NCBI RefSeq assembly: GCF_002994615.1
Contig: NZ_PVNK01000119.1
Location: 1-64,000 of the forward strand
From: Enhygromyxa salina
Lineage (GTDB): Bacteria; Myxococcota_A; Polyangia; Nannocystales; Nannocystaceae
Direction: 5' to 3'
Length of the DNA stretch: 64,000 bases
The translations under genes and the position numbers were made by a program. Below, one piece after another: positions 36,198-47,566 of the stretch (its first letter is position 1; each line of letters begins with the position of its first letter). The notes below the pieces were generated by a model. That model ran no database searches. It was not told where the DNA came from and saw only the letters and a list, made by a program, of their open reading frames with translations.

Positions 36198-37135
36198 AGC
36201 GCGGCGGCGACTCGCTCGAGGTTTGGATCGGAGGCCGCGGCCCCCTCGCTCGCGCCGAGCTCGCGGGCGAAGTCTTCGACCATCTGGCGGACGCCCGAGC
36301 GGATGTCGACCTGCGCGCGCCAGCCCAACAGCTCGCGCGCGCGGCTGGGATCGCCGTAGAAGTTGGCGACGTCGAAGCTGCGCGGCGGCGCCTCGACGAG
36401 CTTCGCCTGGCCGTGGGCGTGGGCGAGCGCGAGGCGAGCGAGCTGCTCGAGGGTTGTCGGCTGCCCCGTCAGGAGGTGGAGATCGGGGAGCCGAGCCTCG
36501 CCAGCGTGGAGCTGCTCGCAGATCGCGACCAGGCCGGCGACCGTGTCGGACACGTGGGTGAAGTCAAAGGTGTGACCAAGGCCGTCGACGCGCAGGACGC
36601 CGCCGAGCGCAGCTGCGCGCGTGAACGCGGGGACCACGCGATCGGCGTGGTCGCCGGTGCTGCCGTAGACGTTGGACAGGCGCACGACGCTGGTCCGCAG
36701 CCCGTCCGCGCGTGCGGCGTGGACCAGCTCCTCGCCGCGAATTTTGGCCCGGCCGTAGACGTTGACGGCCTGCTTGGCAGCGTCTTCGCCGACCGGCAGC
36801 TCCGCGGCGTCACCGTAGACCTCGCGGCTGCTCGCAAACACCAGCCACGGGCGCTCGCGGGCCTCGACGGCGGCCTCGATCACTTTTTGCGTGCCGCCGA
36901 CGTTGGTCGCCCAGCACAGCTCGGGATCTTGCTCGCCCCAGATCACACGCGACACGGCGGCGAGGTGCACGATGCCTTCGCAGCCCGACAGCGCCTCCGC
37001 GAAGTCCTTCTGGACGCGGACGTCTTGGCCGAGCTCGAGGTCGTAACGGACGACCTCGACTCCCTGCGCCTCGAGGGTTCGAGTGAGGAGAGAACCGACC
37101 AGGCCCTCGGATCCAGTTACGATTACGTTGCGCAT
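36194..37135 (-). CDS. NAD-dependent sugar epimerase/dehydratase
   Basis: I start at ATG 37135 (MRNVIVTGSEGLVGSLL), the Rossmann NAD-binding motif GxxGxxG. It is an extended SDR: SSREVYGDA then VYGRAKIRGEEL gives the YxxxK active site with upstream Ser. VRLSNVYGS and VSDTVAGLVAI are further family marks. It is 313 aa, the usual size. The substrate is likely a nucleotide sugar (inference). The gene lies at the head of a minus-strand operon with the sulfotransferase and carbamoyltransferase. Confidence 0.86.
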   Translation of the reverse strand: MRNVIVTGSEGLVGSLLTRTLEAQGVEVVRYDLELGQDVRVQKDFAEALSGCEGIVHLAAVSRVIWGEQDPELCWATNVGGTQKVIEAAVEARERPWLVFASSREVYGDAAELPVGEDAAKQAVNVYGRAKIRGEELVHAARADGLRTSVVRLSNVYGSTGDHADRVVPAFTRAAALGGVLRVDGLGHTFDFTHVSDTVAGLVAICEQLHAGEARLPDLHLLTGQPTTLEQLARLALAHAHGQAKLVEAPPRSFDVANFYGDPSRARELLGWRAQVDIRSGVRQMVEDFARELGASEGAAASDPNLERVAAAL

Positions 37136-37219
37136 GACGGGGAAAATTATCGAGCCCAAAAAAGACACACCACGAGTTCGGGCTCTTGGCGAACTCGTGG
37201 TGTGGGTGCTCGCTGGCGA

Positions 37220-37540
37220 TCAGCTGGTGGGCACGGGCACGGGCCCGGGCTCGACCGGCTCGGTGGACTGCCAGGGGAACTTGGACTCGGCGGCCGCGTA
37301 GAGCGCGAGGCGCTTGGCGGCGGCGAGGGGGCCCTGGCGCTCTTCGCTGCCAGCGGCCTCCACGAGGCTGGTGAACTCCTTGAAGTCGCGCGCCTTGCGG
37401 GCGAGGGCAGCGAGGGCGAGGCCCTCTTCGATGTCGAGACCCTCGACGAGGGCGAGCTTCTCACGCGCGCCAGCCTCGTCGGCGGTGCGGAAGGACTCGT
37501 AGAGGGACTTGAGGATGATCTTGGGGACGCGGTTGCTCAT
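37220..37540 (-). CDS. Small helical protein of unknown function
   Basis: This 106-aa product starts at an ATG (MSNRVPKIILKSLYESF) preceded by a promoter-like pair at 37588-37616. The body is helical and alanine-rich (EEGLALAALARKARDFKEF, LAAAKRLALYAAAE). The tail is Pro-rich (STEPVEPGPVPVPTS). I do not recognise the family. The own promoter and the clear 5' gap suggest it is expressed on its own rather than with the epimerase, which ends 85 bp away. Confidence 0.6.
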   Translation of the reverse strand: MSNRVPKIILKSLYESFRTADEAGAREKLALVEGLDIEEGLALAALARKARDFKEFTSLVEAAGSEERQGPLAAAKRLALYAAAESKFPWQSTEPVEPGPVPVPTS

Positions 37541-37587
37541 TTGGAAGTCTGCTCCTACACGCAAAGCGTGGCTGAGAATTTGACGGC

Positions 37588-37616
37588 AGTAGAACCGATT
37601 GTGAACTGTTTGGCAA
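37588..37616 (-). promoter_or_regulatory. Sigma-70-like promoter for the small helical protein
   Basis: On the minus strand TTGCCA (37611-37616) is followed after 17 bp by TCTACT (37588-37593). These match the -35 and -10 consensus at 5/6 and 4/6 positions. The region is AT-rich for this genome. It lies 48 bp before the ATG of the gene ending at 37220. Confidence 0.45.
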
Positions 37617-37723
37617 GTACTCATTGATACAAGTCCATCGGGCGGGGGCCCGTTCTCGCTCGCGCGCACCCGATCGATCGATCGACTGGACGAAGCCGCG
37701 CTCCTCGTCGAAGATCGTCTCGC

Positions 37724-38734
37724 GTGACGCCGGTTCTCGCCATCGCATCGACCGTCCGCGGGCTCGATCTCAGCTATCGCAGCGCGCTCGCCCATCACCG
37801 CGCCCTCGGCTTCTCGCGCTTTTACCTGTTCGTCGACGACCCCAGCGAACGCGAGGATCTCGCGCGCATGCTCGGGGATCTCGGCGGCGCGGGCCTCGAG
37901 CTGATCCCCCGCGACGCGGCCCACGACGCCAAGGCTGCCTCCTCCCCGCTCTACGGCGACCCCCAGCTGCCCTACGCGCGCTGCGTGGTCACCCGTCAGC
38001 GCATCAACCTCGCCATGGTCGTCGAGCTCGCCCGGCGCGACGGCGTCGACTGGCTCTTGCACATCGACGCCGACGAGCTCCTCGCCCCACCCCTCGGCCG
38101 AGAGCTGCCCGAGTGGCTCGCCGAGCGGGGGCCGGGCTACGACGAGCTGTTCTTTCCCAACCTCGAGGCCGTCCCCCAGCGCGAGGAGTACGACGACCCC
38201 TTCGTCGAGGTTCGCACCTTCAAGCGCAGCCCCTACCACCTGCGCAAGGCCCAGCTCGACCGGCTGCGCTACAAGCACGAGCGCCAGCAATTTTATGTCG
38301 CCTACGCCAGCGGCAAGTCGATGTTCCGCCCGGCCACGATCGAGCCCGGCGCCGTGCCCCGCTCGGTCCACCACTTCGGCCCCGATCTCTACGCCGAGCG
38401 CGTGCTCATCCAAGATCAGCTCGACGGGCCGACGGTCCTCCACTATCCGATGGTTGGCTTCATGAGCTTCGTGCGCCGGGTCAGCGGCTTCAACCTCGAT
38501 CGTGTCAATCAGTACGAGGTCCTGAGCGACAACCCCAACAACCTGTTTCGCCAGGCGCGGCGGGCCCTGACCGAGTACGGCCTGTCCGAGCTGCGCAGGT
38601 TCTACCGCCAGTGGGTCCTCTACGCCGACGAGGCCGAGCTCGACCAGCTCCGGCGCTGGGGGGCCCTCCACGAGCTCGAGCCCGAGCGCTGGCCGCGGCC
38701 GGCCCCACCCCTGCCGAGCGCGGGAGCCGAGTGA
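37724..38734 (+). CDS. Glycosyltransferase-like protein (GT2/GT92-like)
   Basis: The 336-aa protein starts at a GTG and shows a GT-A pattern: VLAIASTVRGLDLSYRSAL, LGFSRFYLFVDD, then WLLHIDADELLAPPLG with the DxD-type motif DADE. RSVHHFGPDLYAE and VLHYPMVGFMSF resemble the end of Glyco_tranf_2_4/DUF23-type enzymes. It would transfer a sugar from a nucleotide donor. It opens a plus-strand operon of five genes joined by TGATG or GTGA overlaps up to 42247. Confidence 0.75.
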   Translation: MTPVLAIASTVRGLDLSYRSALAHHRALGFSRFYLFVDDPSEREDLARMLGDLGGAGLELIPRDAAHDAKAASSPLYGDPQLPYARCVVTRQRINLAMVVELARRDGVDWLLHIDADELLAPPLGRELPEWLAERGPGYDELFFPNLEAVPQREEYDDPFVEVRTFKRSPYHLRKAQLDRLRYKHERQQFYVAYASGKSMFRPATIEPGAVPRSVHHFGPDLYAERVLIQDQLDGPTVLHYPMVGFMSFVRRVSGFNLDRVNQYEVLSDNPNNLFRQARRALTEYGLSELRRFYRQWVLYADEAELDQLRRWGALHELEPERWPRPAPPLPSAGAE

Positions 38735-39396
38735 TGTTCGAAGCCGTGGTCGTGTGTGTGGATTACGCCGACTTCCTCGGCCTGACCCTGCCGCGCATGC
38801 TCGCCTGCTTCGACGAGCTCGCCGTGGTCACGGTCGGCGAAGACGAGCAGACCCAAGCCCTCGCCCGCAGCCACGGCGCGCGCCTCGTGGTCTCACCGCG
38901 GCGCAATTTCAAGGGCCTGGCCTTCAACCTCCCGGCCCTGCTCAACGACGGCTTCGCGGCCCTGCGCAAGTCGGGCTGGCTCGTCAAGCTCGACGCCGAC
39001 ATCTACCTGCCGCCGGGGTTCGAGCGGAGCATGCGCGAGACCATGACCGACCCCGACAAGCTCTATGGCGCCCAGCGCTTCTTCGCCGAGGACCGCGCGA
39101 GCTTCACCCGCTTTTGCGAGCAGGGCGACTGGGACCTGCTCGAGCCGCCCTACGAGTCCCTCGACGCCGCGCTGGGCTTTTTTCAGGGCTTCCACGCCGA
39201 GACCCCGCACCTCGCGGGCCGGCCGACCTACTACGAGGAGCAGCGCTACGTCGGGCCGAGCCAGACCAACGACCGCCTGTTTCGCGCGGCCTTCCCCGAG
39301 CAGGGGGTCCGCGTCCTCTCCGACCCCGTCGTCCACCTCGGCCTCGACGCGATCGGCACCAATTGGCGAGGGCGGGTGTCGCCCCGCTTCGAGTGA
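38734..39396 (+). CDS. Small GT-A glycosyltransferase-like protein
   Basis: The start ATG overlaps the previous stop (TGATG). The 220-aa product has MFEAVVVCVDYADFLGLTL, VVTVGEDEQTQALARSHGA and a GWLVKLDADIYLPPGF stretch, the DxD site. It ends with VLSDPVVHLGLDAIGTNW. It is a compact GT2-like enzyme without membrane segments. The donor and acceptor are unknown. The stop overlaps the next gene by GTGA. Confidence 0.72.
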   Translation: MFEAVVVCVDYADFLGLTLPRMLACFDELAVVTVGEDEQTQALARSHGARLVVSPRRNFKGLAFNLPALLNDGFAALRKSGWLVKLDADIYLPPGFERSMRETMTDPDKLYGAQRFFAEDRASFTRFCEQGDWDLLEPPYESLDAALGFFQGFHAETPHLAGRPTYYEEQRYVGPSQTNDRLFRAAFPEQGVRVLSDPVVHLGLDAIGTNWRGRVSPRFE

Positions 39397-40445
39397 GCAT
39401 CGACGAGATGAGTGAGCCCAAGCATATCGAGTTCGTCCACGAGCCAAGCGGCGCCCGCTATCGCGCCCGTCCCGTCACCCTCGACGACGGCCCCAAGATC
39501 GCCGCCCTGTTCGAGGCCGTGTTCCGGCGGCCCTTCGACCTCAGCGAGTGGCGCTGGAAGTACGTCGACAACCCGGCGAGCCGCGTCGGCGTCTCGGTCC
39601 TCGTCGAGCACGAGGGCGAGGTCGTCGGCCACCACGGCGCGATCCCGGCGCCGCTCAACTACCTCGGCCAGGCCCACGAGCGAATCCTCGTCCAGGGCGG
39701 CGACGGCATGGTCCTGCGCGAGCATCGCAAGGCCTCGCTCCTGACCACGGCCTGGCGCCTGTCCAACGAGCTGCTCGGCGACTACCCCGAGATCATGGTC
39801 ACGACGGGGATGCCCAACGAGCAGATGGTCTACCCCGTCCAGCACAACCTCGTGCGCACCTTCATGATGGAGCAGTGGTACCTCGCCTGCGGGAGCCCCG
39901 ACCACGACCGGCTCCGGGCCACGGTCGAGGCGATCCCCGAGGACAAGCGCTTCGGCCTCGAGCTCGCCCGCGACTACGACCCCGACGGCGACATGGACGA
40001 GCTGTGGAAGTCCGTCGCGCGGACCGAAGCCCTGTCCGTGGCCAAGAGCGCCACCTACCTCGACTGGAAGTATCGCAAGCGGCCCGACCGCGACTATCAG
40101 ATCTTCGCGCTGCGGCTCTACGACCAGGTCGTCGCCCTGACCGTGGCCCAGGCCCTCGACGACCGCCTGCTCCTCGTCGAGTTCATGAGCCTCGGCAAGA
40201 ACGTCCACTTCGCCCACGAGCTCCTGCTGCGGGTCGCCGATCTCGCCCGCGAGCAGGGCGCGGCGGGGCTCAAGTTCGTCGGCAAGGATCAGTGGTACTT
40301 CGAGCGCTGCTTCGCCGACTGCGCGCGCGTGACCGACCACCGCCACCCCTTTTTCACCCTCGCAGCCCACGAGCGCGAGCTCGCGCGGATCTACGAGAAC
40401 CCGGCCAACTGGACCGTCACCCTCGGTGACAACGACGACATCTGA
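39393..40445 (+). CDS. GNAT/FemAB-like acyltransferase
   Basis: The GTG at 39393 overlaps the previous stop (an internal ATG at 39408 is possible). The 350-aa product has an N-terminal GNAT half (VTLDDGPKIAALFEAVFRRP, VGVSVLVEHEGEVVGHHGAI) and a second related half (VAKSATYLDWKYRKRPDRDY, REQGAAGLKFVGKDQWYFER). Double-GNAT proteins with a WKY motif are frequent in polysaccharide clusters, where they add an acyl or amino-acyl group. The substrate is not known. Confidence 0.75.
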   Translation: MSIDEMSEPKHIEFVHEPSGARYRARPVTLDDGPKIAALFEAVFRRPFDLSEWRWKYVDNPASRVGVSVLVEHEGEVVGHHGAIPAPLNYLGQAHERILVQGGDGMVLREHRKASLLTTAWRLSNELLGDYPEIMVTTGMPNEQMVYPVQHNLVRTFMMEQWYLACGSPDHDRLRATVEAIPEDKRFGLELARDYDPDGDMDELWKSVARTEALSVAKSATYLDWKYRKRPDRDYQIFALRLYDQVVALTVAQALDDRLLLVEFMSLGKNVHFAHELLLRVADLAREQGAAGLKFVGKDQWYFERCFADCARVTDHRHPFFTLAAHERELARIYENPANWTVTLGDNDDI

Positions 40446-40457
40446 GCGGGGCGAGCC

Positions 40458-41216
40458 GTGCATCTGGTCACCAACATGACGACCAAGGGCGACTCGCTGG
40501 CGCTGATCCGCCAGTGGCTGGCCTACTACCGCCAAGCTGGGGTCGAGACCTTTCACGTGTTCTTCAACCACTACGAGGACGAGGCCGCGCGCTTGCCCGC
40601 CTTCGAGGAGCTGTTCGCGGCGCCAGACATCCACGTGGTCATGACCTACCTCGGCGTCGAGGACATGCAGCTTCGCGTCGACCGCATCTCCGACTTTCGC
40701 CGCGACGAGCTCGGCGATCAGGCCTACGTGCTCAACGCCGACTGCGACGAGTTCATCGCCCGTCCGCGCCGCGTGCTCGAGCTGCTCGCCGCTGGCGGAC
40801 ACGACTATGTCGTCGGCCGCCTCGTCGATCGCTTCGCCCTCGCCGGCCGGACCCCGGCGGTCGACGACGAGCCCGTGTTCCAGCGCTACCCGCTGTGCTC
40901 CTACTTCAGCTACGAGGCCATGGGCGCGACCATCACCAAGGTCCCGATCTCGCGGCCGGGGATCCGCCACCGCGTCGGGCTCCACAAGATCGAGGATCCT
41001 CAGCGCTACTCGCGACCTCGCTGGGAGGTCCCGGTTCACCACCTCAAGTGGCACGGACAGATCATCCCGCGGATCCGCGCGCGCCTCGAGCGGGGCTACG
41101 GGGGCAACAAGTACCTCGAGGAGTGCCGCTGGTTCCTCGCCAACCACGTCGTCGACGACGAGACCATCGATCTGTCCGAGGTCGACTGCTGGTTCGACGA
41201 CCGCGCGCCCAACTGA
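40458..41216 (+). CDS. GT2-like glycosyltransferase
   Basis: This 252-aa protein starts GTG (MHLVTNMTTKGDSLALIRQW). It has a GT-A core: WLAYYRQAGVETFHVFFNHY and AYVLNADCDEFIARPR with the DxD-like acidic triad. The C-terminal part has VPVHHLKWHGQIIPRI and FLANHVVDDETIDL, like Glyco_tranf_2_4 members. It follows the acyltransferase by 12 bp. The stop overlaps the next ATG. Confidence 0.75.
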   Translation: MHLVTNMTTKGDSLALIRQWLAYYRQAGVETFHVFFNHYEDEAARLPAFEELFAAPDIHVVMTYLGVEDMQLRVDRISDFRRDELGDQAYVLNADCDEFIARPRRVLELLAAGGHDYVVGRLVDRFALAGRTPAVDDEPVFQRYPLCSYFSYEAMGATITKVPISRPGIRHRVGLHKIEDPQRYSRPRWEVPVHHLKWHGQIIPRIRARLERGYGGNKYLEECRWFLANHVVDDETIDLSEVDCWFDDRAPN

Positions 41217-42247
41217 TGCGCTACTACGCGAGCCCGGGCGCAGCCTTGCGCGTGCTCTCGGACCAGCTCCCGAGCTGGGCCCGAGGCCAGGACTCGCTGG
41301 CCACCGTCCACGCCTACCTCGACGCCGTCCCCGTCGACTTCAGCGTGTTCGGCTTCGGCCTCGAGTATCACCTCGACAGCGATCGCATCGACGCCGGCGT
41401 CGCGCTGCCGCTCTCGCGCGGGCGCAGCGAGCTGATCGAGCCCAACTTGCTCGAGCTGCGCGAGCGCCTCGCGGGGCCCGACGCTTCGCTGTGGCCACAG
41501 CGAGCGCTCGACCCGGCCCGGCGGGTCGCGGCCCTCGGCCCCCGCGACGCCCGCATGGTCCAGGCCTTTTGCCTGTGCATGGACGGCGAGAGCCTCCGAC
41601 GCCGGCGCGGCCCCGACCTCGTGTACCTCAGCCTCCGCAACCTCCACCGGCTCCGAGACCCGAGCCAGCTGATCTGGTCGCCCGCGATCGCGCGCCTCGT
41701 CGCCGCCTTGTTCGGGCCGCGCCCGGCCCCCGGCGTCGAGCTGCTCGAGCGCCTCGCGGACGCGGCGCGGGCGTGGCCCTCGCTGCGCCTCGCCCACCTC
41801 GGCGTCGCCCGGGTCGAGGCCGGCGGCTCGCTCAAGCCCTACCTTCACGGCTCGATCCCCGAGCTGCGGGCGCTGCTGACCAGCCCGGCGCTGCCGCGCG
41901 CGCCCGGCCTCGACGCGCCCCTCGAGCTGCTCGCGGACCTCGCTCGATCTGGGCCCGCGCCCGCTTGCACCGTGCTGCTCGGCTCGGGCCCGGTCCTCGA
42001 TCGCGTCGACATCGAGGTCTCGCCGGGGCCTGGGTTCGGGCGGGCGCTCGCGTTCGCCGTGCGCGAGCACGGGGTCGACGACGGGCGCGCCACCGAGCTC
42101 GAGCGCCTCGCAGGAGCCGGCGTCCAGCGAGTCGAGGAGCCGGGCTGGGCCCCGGTCGCGACCCGGCTGTCTCACCTCAAGCTCAGCCTCCGCGCCGGGG
42201 ATCGCCCGCAGTGGAAGGCCTACTTCGTCGCGCGCCAGGCTGGCTGA
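41216..42247 (+). CDS. Unknown protein, last gene of the plus-strand operon
   Basis: The ATG shares its A with the preceding stop (TGATG). The 343-aa product has no signal or membrane segment. It is rich in Leu, Ala and Arg and has repeated short beta patterns: VDFSVFGFGLEYHLDSDRID, VEAGGSLKPYLHG, HLKLSLRAGDRPQWKAYFV. Alternating Lys-x-Tyr motifs in beta hairpins faintly recall ABBA-type aromatic prenyltransferases, but I would not name it so. It ends facing a terpene-cyclase-fold gene on the other strand, which keeps that idea worth testing. Confidence 0.65.
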   Translation: MRYYASPGAALRVLSDQLPSWARGQDSLATVHAYLDAVPVDFSVFGFGLEYHLDSDRIDAGVALPLSRGRSELIEPNLLELRERLAGPDASLWPQRALDPARRVAALGPRDARMVQAFCLCMDGESLRRRRGPDLVYLSLRNLHRLRDPSQLIWSPAIARLVAALFGPRPAPGVELLERLADAARAWPSLRLAHLGVARVEAGGSLKPYLHGSIPELRALLTSPALPRAPGLDAPLELLADLARSGPAPACTVLLGSGPVLDRVDIEVSPGPGFGRALAFAVREHGVDDGRATELERLAGAGVQRVEEPGWAPVATRLSHLKLSLRAGDRPQWKAYFVARQAG

Positions 42248-42257
42248 GCGCCCGCGC

Positions 42258-43207
42258 TCAGCGGCCGCGCGCAGCCGCGAGGCAGCCGAGGGCGAGGCCG
42301 ATCGTCAGGGGCTCGCCGGCCCACCACACGGAGCGGGGCGCGGGGTGCTCGGGGCCGTTCCAGACCGGCGCGGCGGGGAAGCTACCGTCGGCGGCCTGCC
42401 GGCCGAGCAGGGCCTCGAGCAGCCGGGCGCGGAGCTCGGCCGGACCATCGAGGTCCTGGGCTGCCCGGCAGCAAAACGCGAGCTCGACGGCGTCGAGGGC
42501 CCCGAGCTCGACGCGCTCGAGGCGGTCGAGGATCGGCGCGCGGACGGGCGCGAGGCCGCTCGCGCCGCCAGCGAGGGCGCGGGCGAGGGCGAAGTACAAG
42601 GTCAGACGGTTCTCGTAGTAGAGGACCGTGGGCGCCTCGGCCCCGCTGCGCACGAGCTCACACAGCCACGCCGCGGCCGCGCGCGTGCCCTCGTGATCGC
42701 CGAGGTACCACAGCACGTTGGCGTTGACGACGGAGTCGACGTCGTTGCGGGCCTCGGGCGGGCGCAGCCAGGTCTTGAAGCGCCCGTGCTCATCGCGGTT
42801 GGCGAGGATCAGCTCGCGGTTGGACGCGAGGTCCCGGTCGCGCTCGCCGCCGCGCAGCAGCGCCGCGCAGCAGCTCGTGTCGTCGAGGTCGTCGTCGATC
42901 TTGCGCCCGGTCTTGCGCGCGAAGTAGGACCAGGTCCCGCCCGGGCTGGCCTCGCGCCACAGGTAGGCCTCGAGCCCGGCGGCGATGGCTCCGGCCTCGG
43001 GCCCGCCGCAGGCGCGCACGCCCTCGAGGATGTGCGCCGCGTTGAAGGGGCTGCTGTCGAGGTGCCGGCGCCCGCTCAGGTCGCGGCGGCGGCAGGCGAA
43101 CACGGGGATGTCTCCGTCCCCTTCCTGGACATCCGCGAGCCAGGCGAGGCCGCGGGACATGGCGTCCTCGACGTGGTCGGGCGTGAGCATGGGTGAAGAC
43201 GTGGACA

Positions 43208-43208
<1 letters not shown>
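42258..43208 (-). CDS. Terpenoid cyclase/protein prenyltransferase-fold protein
   Basis: The 316-aa protein starts at ATG 43208, overlapping the ABC transporter stop (TGATG). Its pattern is that of alpha6-alpha6 barrels of the squalene-cyclase/prenyltransferase superfamily: GLAWLADVQEGDGDIPVFAC, DLDDTSCCAALLRGG, ANVLWYLGDHEGTRAAAAWL, and LLGRQAADGSFPAAPVWNG. The DDDLDDTS stretch is Asp-rich. It lacks the size of a full squalene-hopene cyclase (about 630 aa), so it could be a single-domain cyclase or a non-enzymatic relative. It is in the operon with the ABC exporter and GalE. Confidence 0.72.
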
Positions 43209-45000
<1,792 letters not shown>

Positions 45001-45004
<4 letters not shown>

Positions 45005-45984
45005 GCGGCCCCCCGTCCCGGTCCGTAGCGCGGGGCTCGATGCCAGGCGCAAGCGCTCGCGACGATGTCTTCGAGGCCCCAGCGCGGCGTCCAGTCGAGG
45101 CTCCGGCTCGCCCTCGTCGCGCGCGCGACGAGGCTCGGCTGATCACCGAGACGACGCGGCCCGAGCTCGACCGCGAGCTCGCGCCCGAGGCAGCGCGAGA
45201 CCAGCGCGGCGATCTCGCGTACGCTCGCGCCCCGGCCCGTCCCGAGGTTGAGGGCCTCGCCCGGGGCCCCGGCGAGCAGCCGCTCCATCGCGCGAACGTG
45301 GGCCTCGGCGAGATCGAGGACGTGGACGTAGTCGCGCACGCAGGTCCCGTCGGGGGTCGGGTAGTCGTCGCCGAACACGACCAAGGGCTGGCCACGCGAG
45401 GCCCGCTCGATCGCAATGGGGATCAGGTGAGTCTCGGGCGCGTGGGCCTCGCCGAGGCTGGCGTCCGCGGCTGCGCCGGCGGCGTTGAAGTAGCGCAGGC
45501 AGTAGGCGCGCAGGCCCTGCCTGCGCACGAGCTCGATCGCGCGCTCGATCAGCAGCTTGGTCTCGGCGTAGGGGCTCAGGGGCGCGAGCGCGACGTCCTC
45601 GTCGAGGGCTTCGTCGCTCGGAGCATAGAGGGCGCAGGTCGAGGAGAACACGAGGCAGTCGACGCCGTGCTCGCGCATCGCGTCGAGCAGGCTGAGGCTG
45701 CCGCGGACGTTGACGTCGACGTAGCGCCCGGGCGCCTCGAAAGACTCGCCGACGCTGATCAGCCCGGCGAGGTGGACGACCCCGTCGAAGCCCTCGCCGA
45801 GCAGCCGCCCGAGCCCCGCGCGATCACGCAGGTCGAGCTCGACGAGGCGACAGTCGACGGCCTCGGGGTGACCGCTCGACAGGTCATCCGCGACCACGAC
45901 CTCGTAGCCCGCGGCCGTGAGCGCGCGGGCGCAGAAGCTGCCGATGTAGCCGGCCCCGCCGGTGACGAGCACGCGTGCAGCCAT
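45001..45984 (-). CDS. galE: UDP-glucose 4-epimerase
   Basis: The 327-aa protein starts MAARVLVTGGAGYIGSF with GxxGxxG. FSSTCALYAPSDEAL and SPYAETKLLIERAIEL give the catalytic Ser/Thr and YxxxK. RYFNAAGAAADASLGEAHAPETHLIPIA and TPDGTCVRDYVHVLDLAEAH are close to consensus GalE. It interconverts UDP-glucose and UDP-galactose, feeding the nearby glycosyltransferases. It heads the galE-ABC exporter-cyclase-like set; the PIG-L gene lies just upstream on the same strand. Confidence 0.92.
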
Positions 45985-45988
45985 GAGC

Positions 45989-46651
45989 TCAGCGACGGGG
46001 GCGGATCAGGGGCAGCACGTGGCGGTAGTGAGGCGCGCGCTCGCTCGCGACCGCCTCGCCCTCCATCAGCAGCTCGTGCATCGCCTCGACCTCGCTCGCG
46101 GGCAGGCGGACGAAGCCCTCGTCGGCGAGGTTGGTCATCATCCGCCAGGCCTGGCGCAGCTGCTTGGTGTAGTGGCGCGTGGCGATCTCGAGCTTGCGCG
46201 AGAAGGTCGACTCGTCGAGCTGAACGCGCAGCTCGGGGAACATGTGCGCAGCGACGACGTAGAGTCGCGGGTGCCCGGGGAAGGCCCGGTGGACCGCGAG
46301 GCTGACGTCGATGTGGTTGAAGTGCCCGTACTCGCCGTGGGGGCTGTGGGTGAAGATCAGCTCGGGCGGCTCGGGGAAGCGCGCGCGCAGGGCCGCGACG
46401 AGGGCGTCGAGATCGAGGCAGCCAGCGGGGTCGTCGGGGAAGCCGAGACAGGAAAAGGAGCTGACCCCGAGCTCGGCGCAGGCCTGCTCACATGCCGCAA
46501 CGCGCTGCGCGCCCTCGCCCTCGAAGTCCCCGTCGGTCACGCACACCACCGCGCGCGCGTGCTCGGTCCGCGTGAGCAGCAAGCCGCCGAAATATATGAT
46601 CTCATCGTCGGGGTGAGCCGTGACGACGAGCAGATCGGGAGCCTCGAGCAC
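45989..46651 (-). CDS. PIG-L/LmbE-family deacetylase
   Basis: The GTG start gives 220 aa. The metal-binding opening is LLVVTAHPDDEIIYFGGLLL (AHPDDE), with a third histidine in THSPHGEYGHFNHIDVSLAV. These enzymes remove N-acetyl groups from sugars such as GlcNAc derivatives. The 5' end overlaps the divergent kinase start, so one of the two starts may be misplaced. It is 4 bp from galE and likely in its operon. Confidence 0.88.
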   Translation of the reverse strand: MLEAPDLLVVTAHPDDEIIYFGGLLLTRTEHARAVVCVTDGDFEGEGAQRVAACEQACAELGVSSFSCLGFPDDPAGCLDLDALVAALRARFPEPPELIFTHSPHGEYGHFNHIDVSLAVHRAFPGHPRLYVVAAHMFPELRVQLDESTFSRKLEIATRHYTKQLRQAWRMMTNLADEGFVRLPASEVEAMHELLMEGEAVASERAPHYRHVLPLIRPRR

Positions 46652-47566
46652 GGGGGGAGTCTGCCCGATTCCTCGACCTCCGACCAGATCGACGCCGCGG
46701 CCTTGCGGGCCGCGCTCCGTGACCTGACCCGCCGCGGAGGCGAGGCCGAGCGCCCGCGGCTGATCGTCGAGCTCGGCCACGAGCGCGCGCTGATCAAGGC
46801 CATCGATCGCGACCAGCTCCACGACCGCGCCTTCGTCCTCAGCCGGCCCCTCGACGGGCTCCGCCTCCGCCTCCGCACGCAGATCTTCGCCCACGCGGGC
46901 CAGCTCTACGAGCTCGTTCGCCTCGACCCACGCCTGCGCCCGGCCACGGCGAGCGAGCTCGACCCGCTGTTCATGCTCTACGAGCAGGCCGAGCGCATCT
47001 GCATGCTCGCGCCCTTCGTCGAGCTCGACGCGCTCCTGCGAGGGCCACACATCAACAAGGACATCGATCGCGGCGACGGCCACCCCGAGGGGCCGAGCGC
47101 GAGCCTCGACGGGGTCCTCGCCGCGATCGAGCCGACGCTCGGGCCGCTGCGTCCGGCGACCGACGCGGGCCTGCGTCGGGGCCTCGTCCACGGCGACCTC
47201 CACCGTCACAACCTCATGGTCCCGCGCGCCGGCGACGGGCCGGCGGTGCTCATCGACCTCGACCCCATCTTCCACTCTTACGCCGCCCTCAACCTCGCGC
47301 ACCTGTGCATCGACGAGTACGTCGCCGGCGCGGGGCGCCACGCGGAGCTGCCGGGCTTTCGCGCCCGGGTGCTCGCCCGGCTCGCGCCGGCCGACGCCGC
47401 GGCCTTCGACTACCTCGTGCTCGTCGAGCTGTTTCGCATGCTCGTCAAGCGCGCCTTCCACCGCCAGCACTACAGCGAGGACTGGGAGGATGAGCTCTTG
47501 TTCTTGTTCGAGGGCTACGGCGTCGACACCTACCTCGCGCGGGTCCGCGGGGCGAGCTCGGCGTAG
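46613..47566 (+). CDS. APH-type small-molecule kinase
   Basis: I take GTG 46613, but this overlaps the 5' end of the divergent deacetylase by 39 bp, so a later start is possible. Kinase motifs are LVHGDLHRHNLMV with the catalytic Asp and VLIDLDPIFHSYAAL with the Mg-binding Asp, as in aminoglycoside/choline kinases. The N-lobe has LIVELGHERALIKAID, with the Lys expected to bind ATP. The substrate is probably a sugar or amino alcohol. Its end overlaps the convergent GT4 gene by 37 bp. Confidence 0.75.
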   Translation: MSRDDEQIGSLEHGGSLPDSSTSDQIDAAALRAALRDLTRRGGEAERPRLIVELGHERALIKAIDRDQLHDRAFVLSRPLDGLRLRLRTQIFAHAGQLYELVRLDPRLRPATASELDPLFMLYEQAERICMLAPFVELDALLRGPHINKDIDRGDGHPEGPSASLDGVLAAIEPTLGPLRPATDAGLRRGLVHGDLHRHNLMVPRAGDGPAVLIDLDPIFHSYAALNLAHLCIDEYVAGAGRHAELPGFRARVLARLAPADAAAFDYLVLVELFRMLVKRAFHRQHYSEDWEDELLFLFEGYGVDTYLARVRGASSA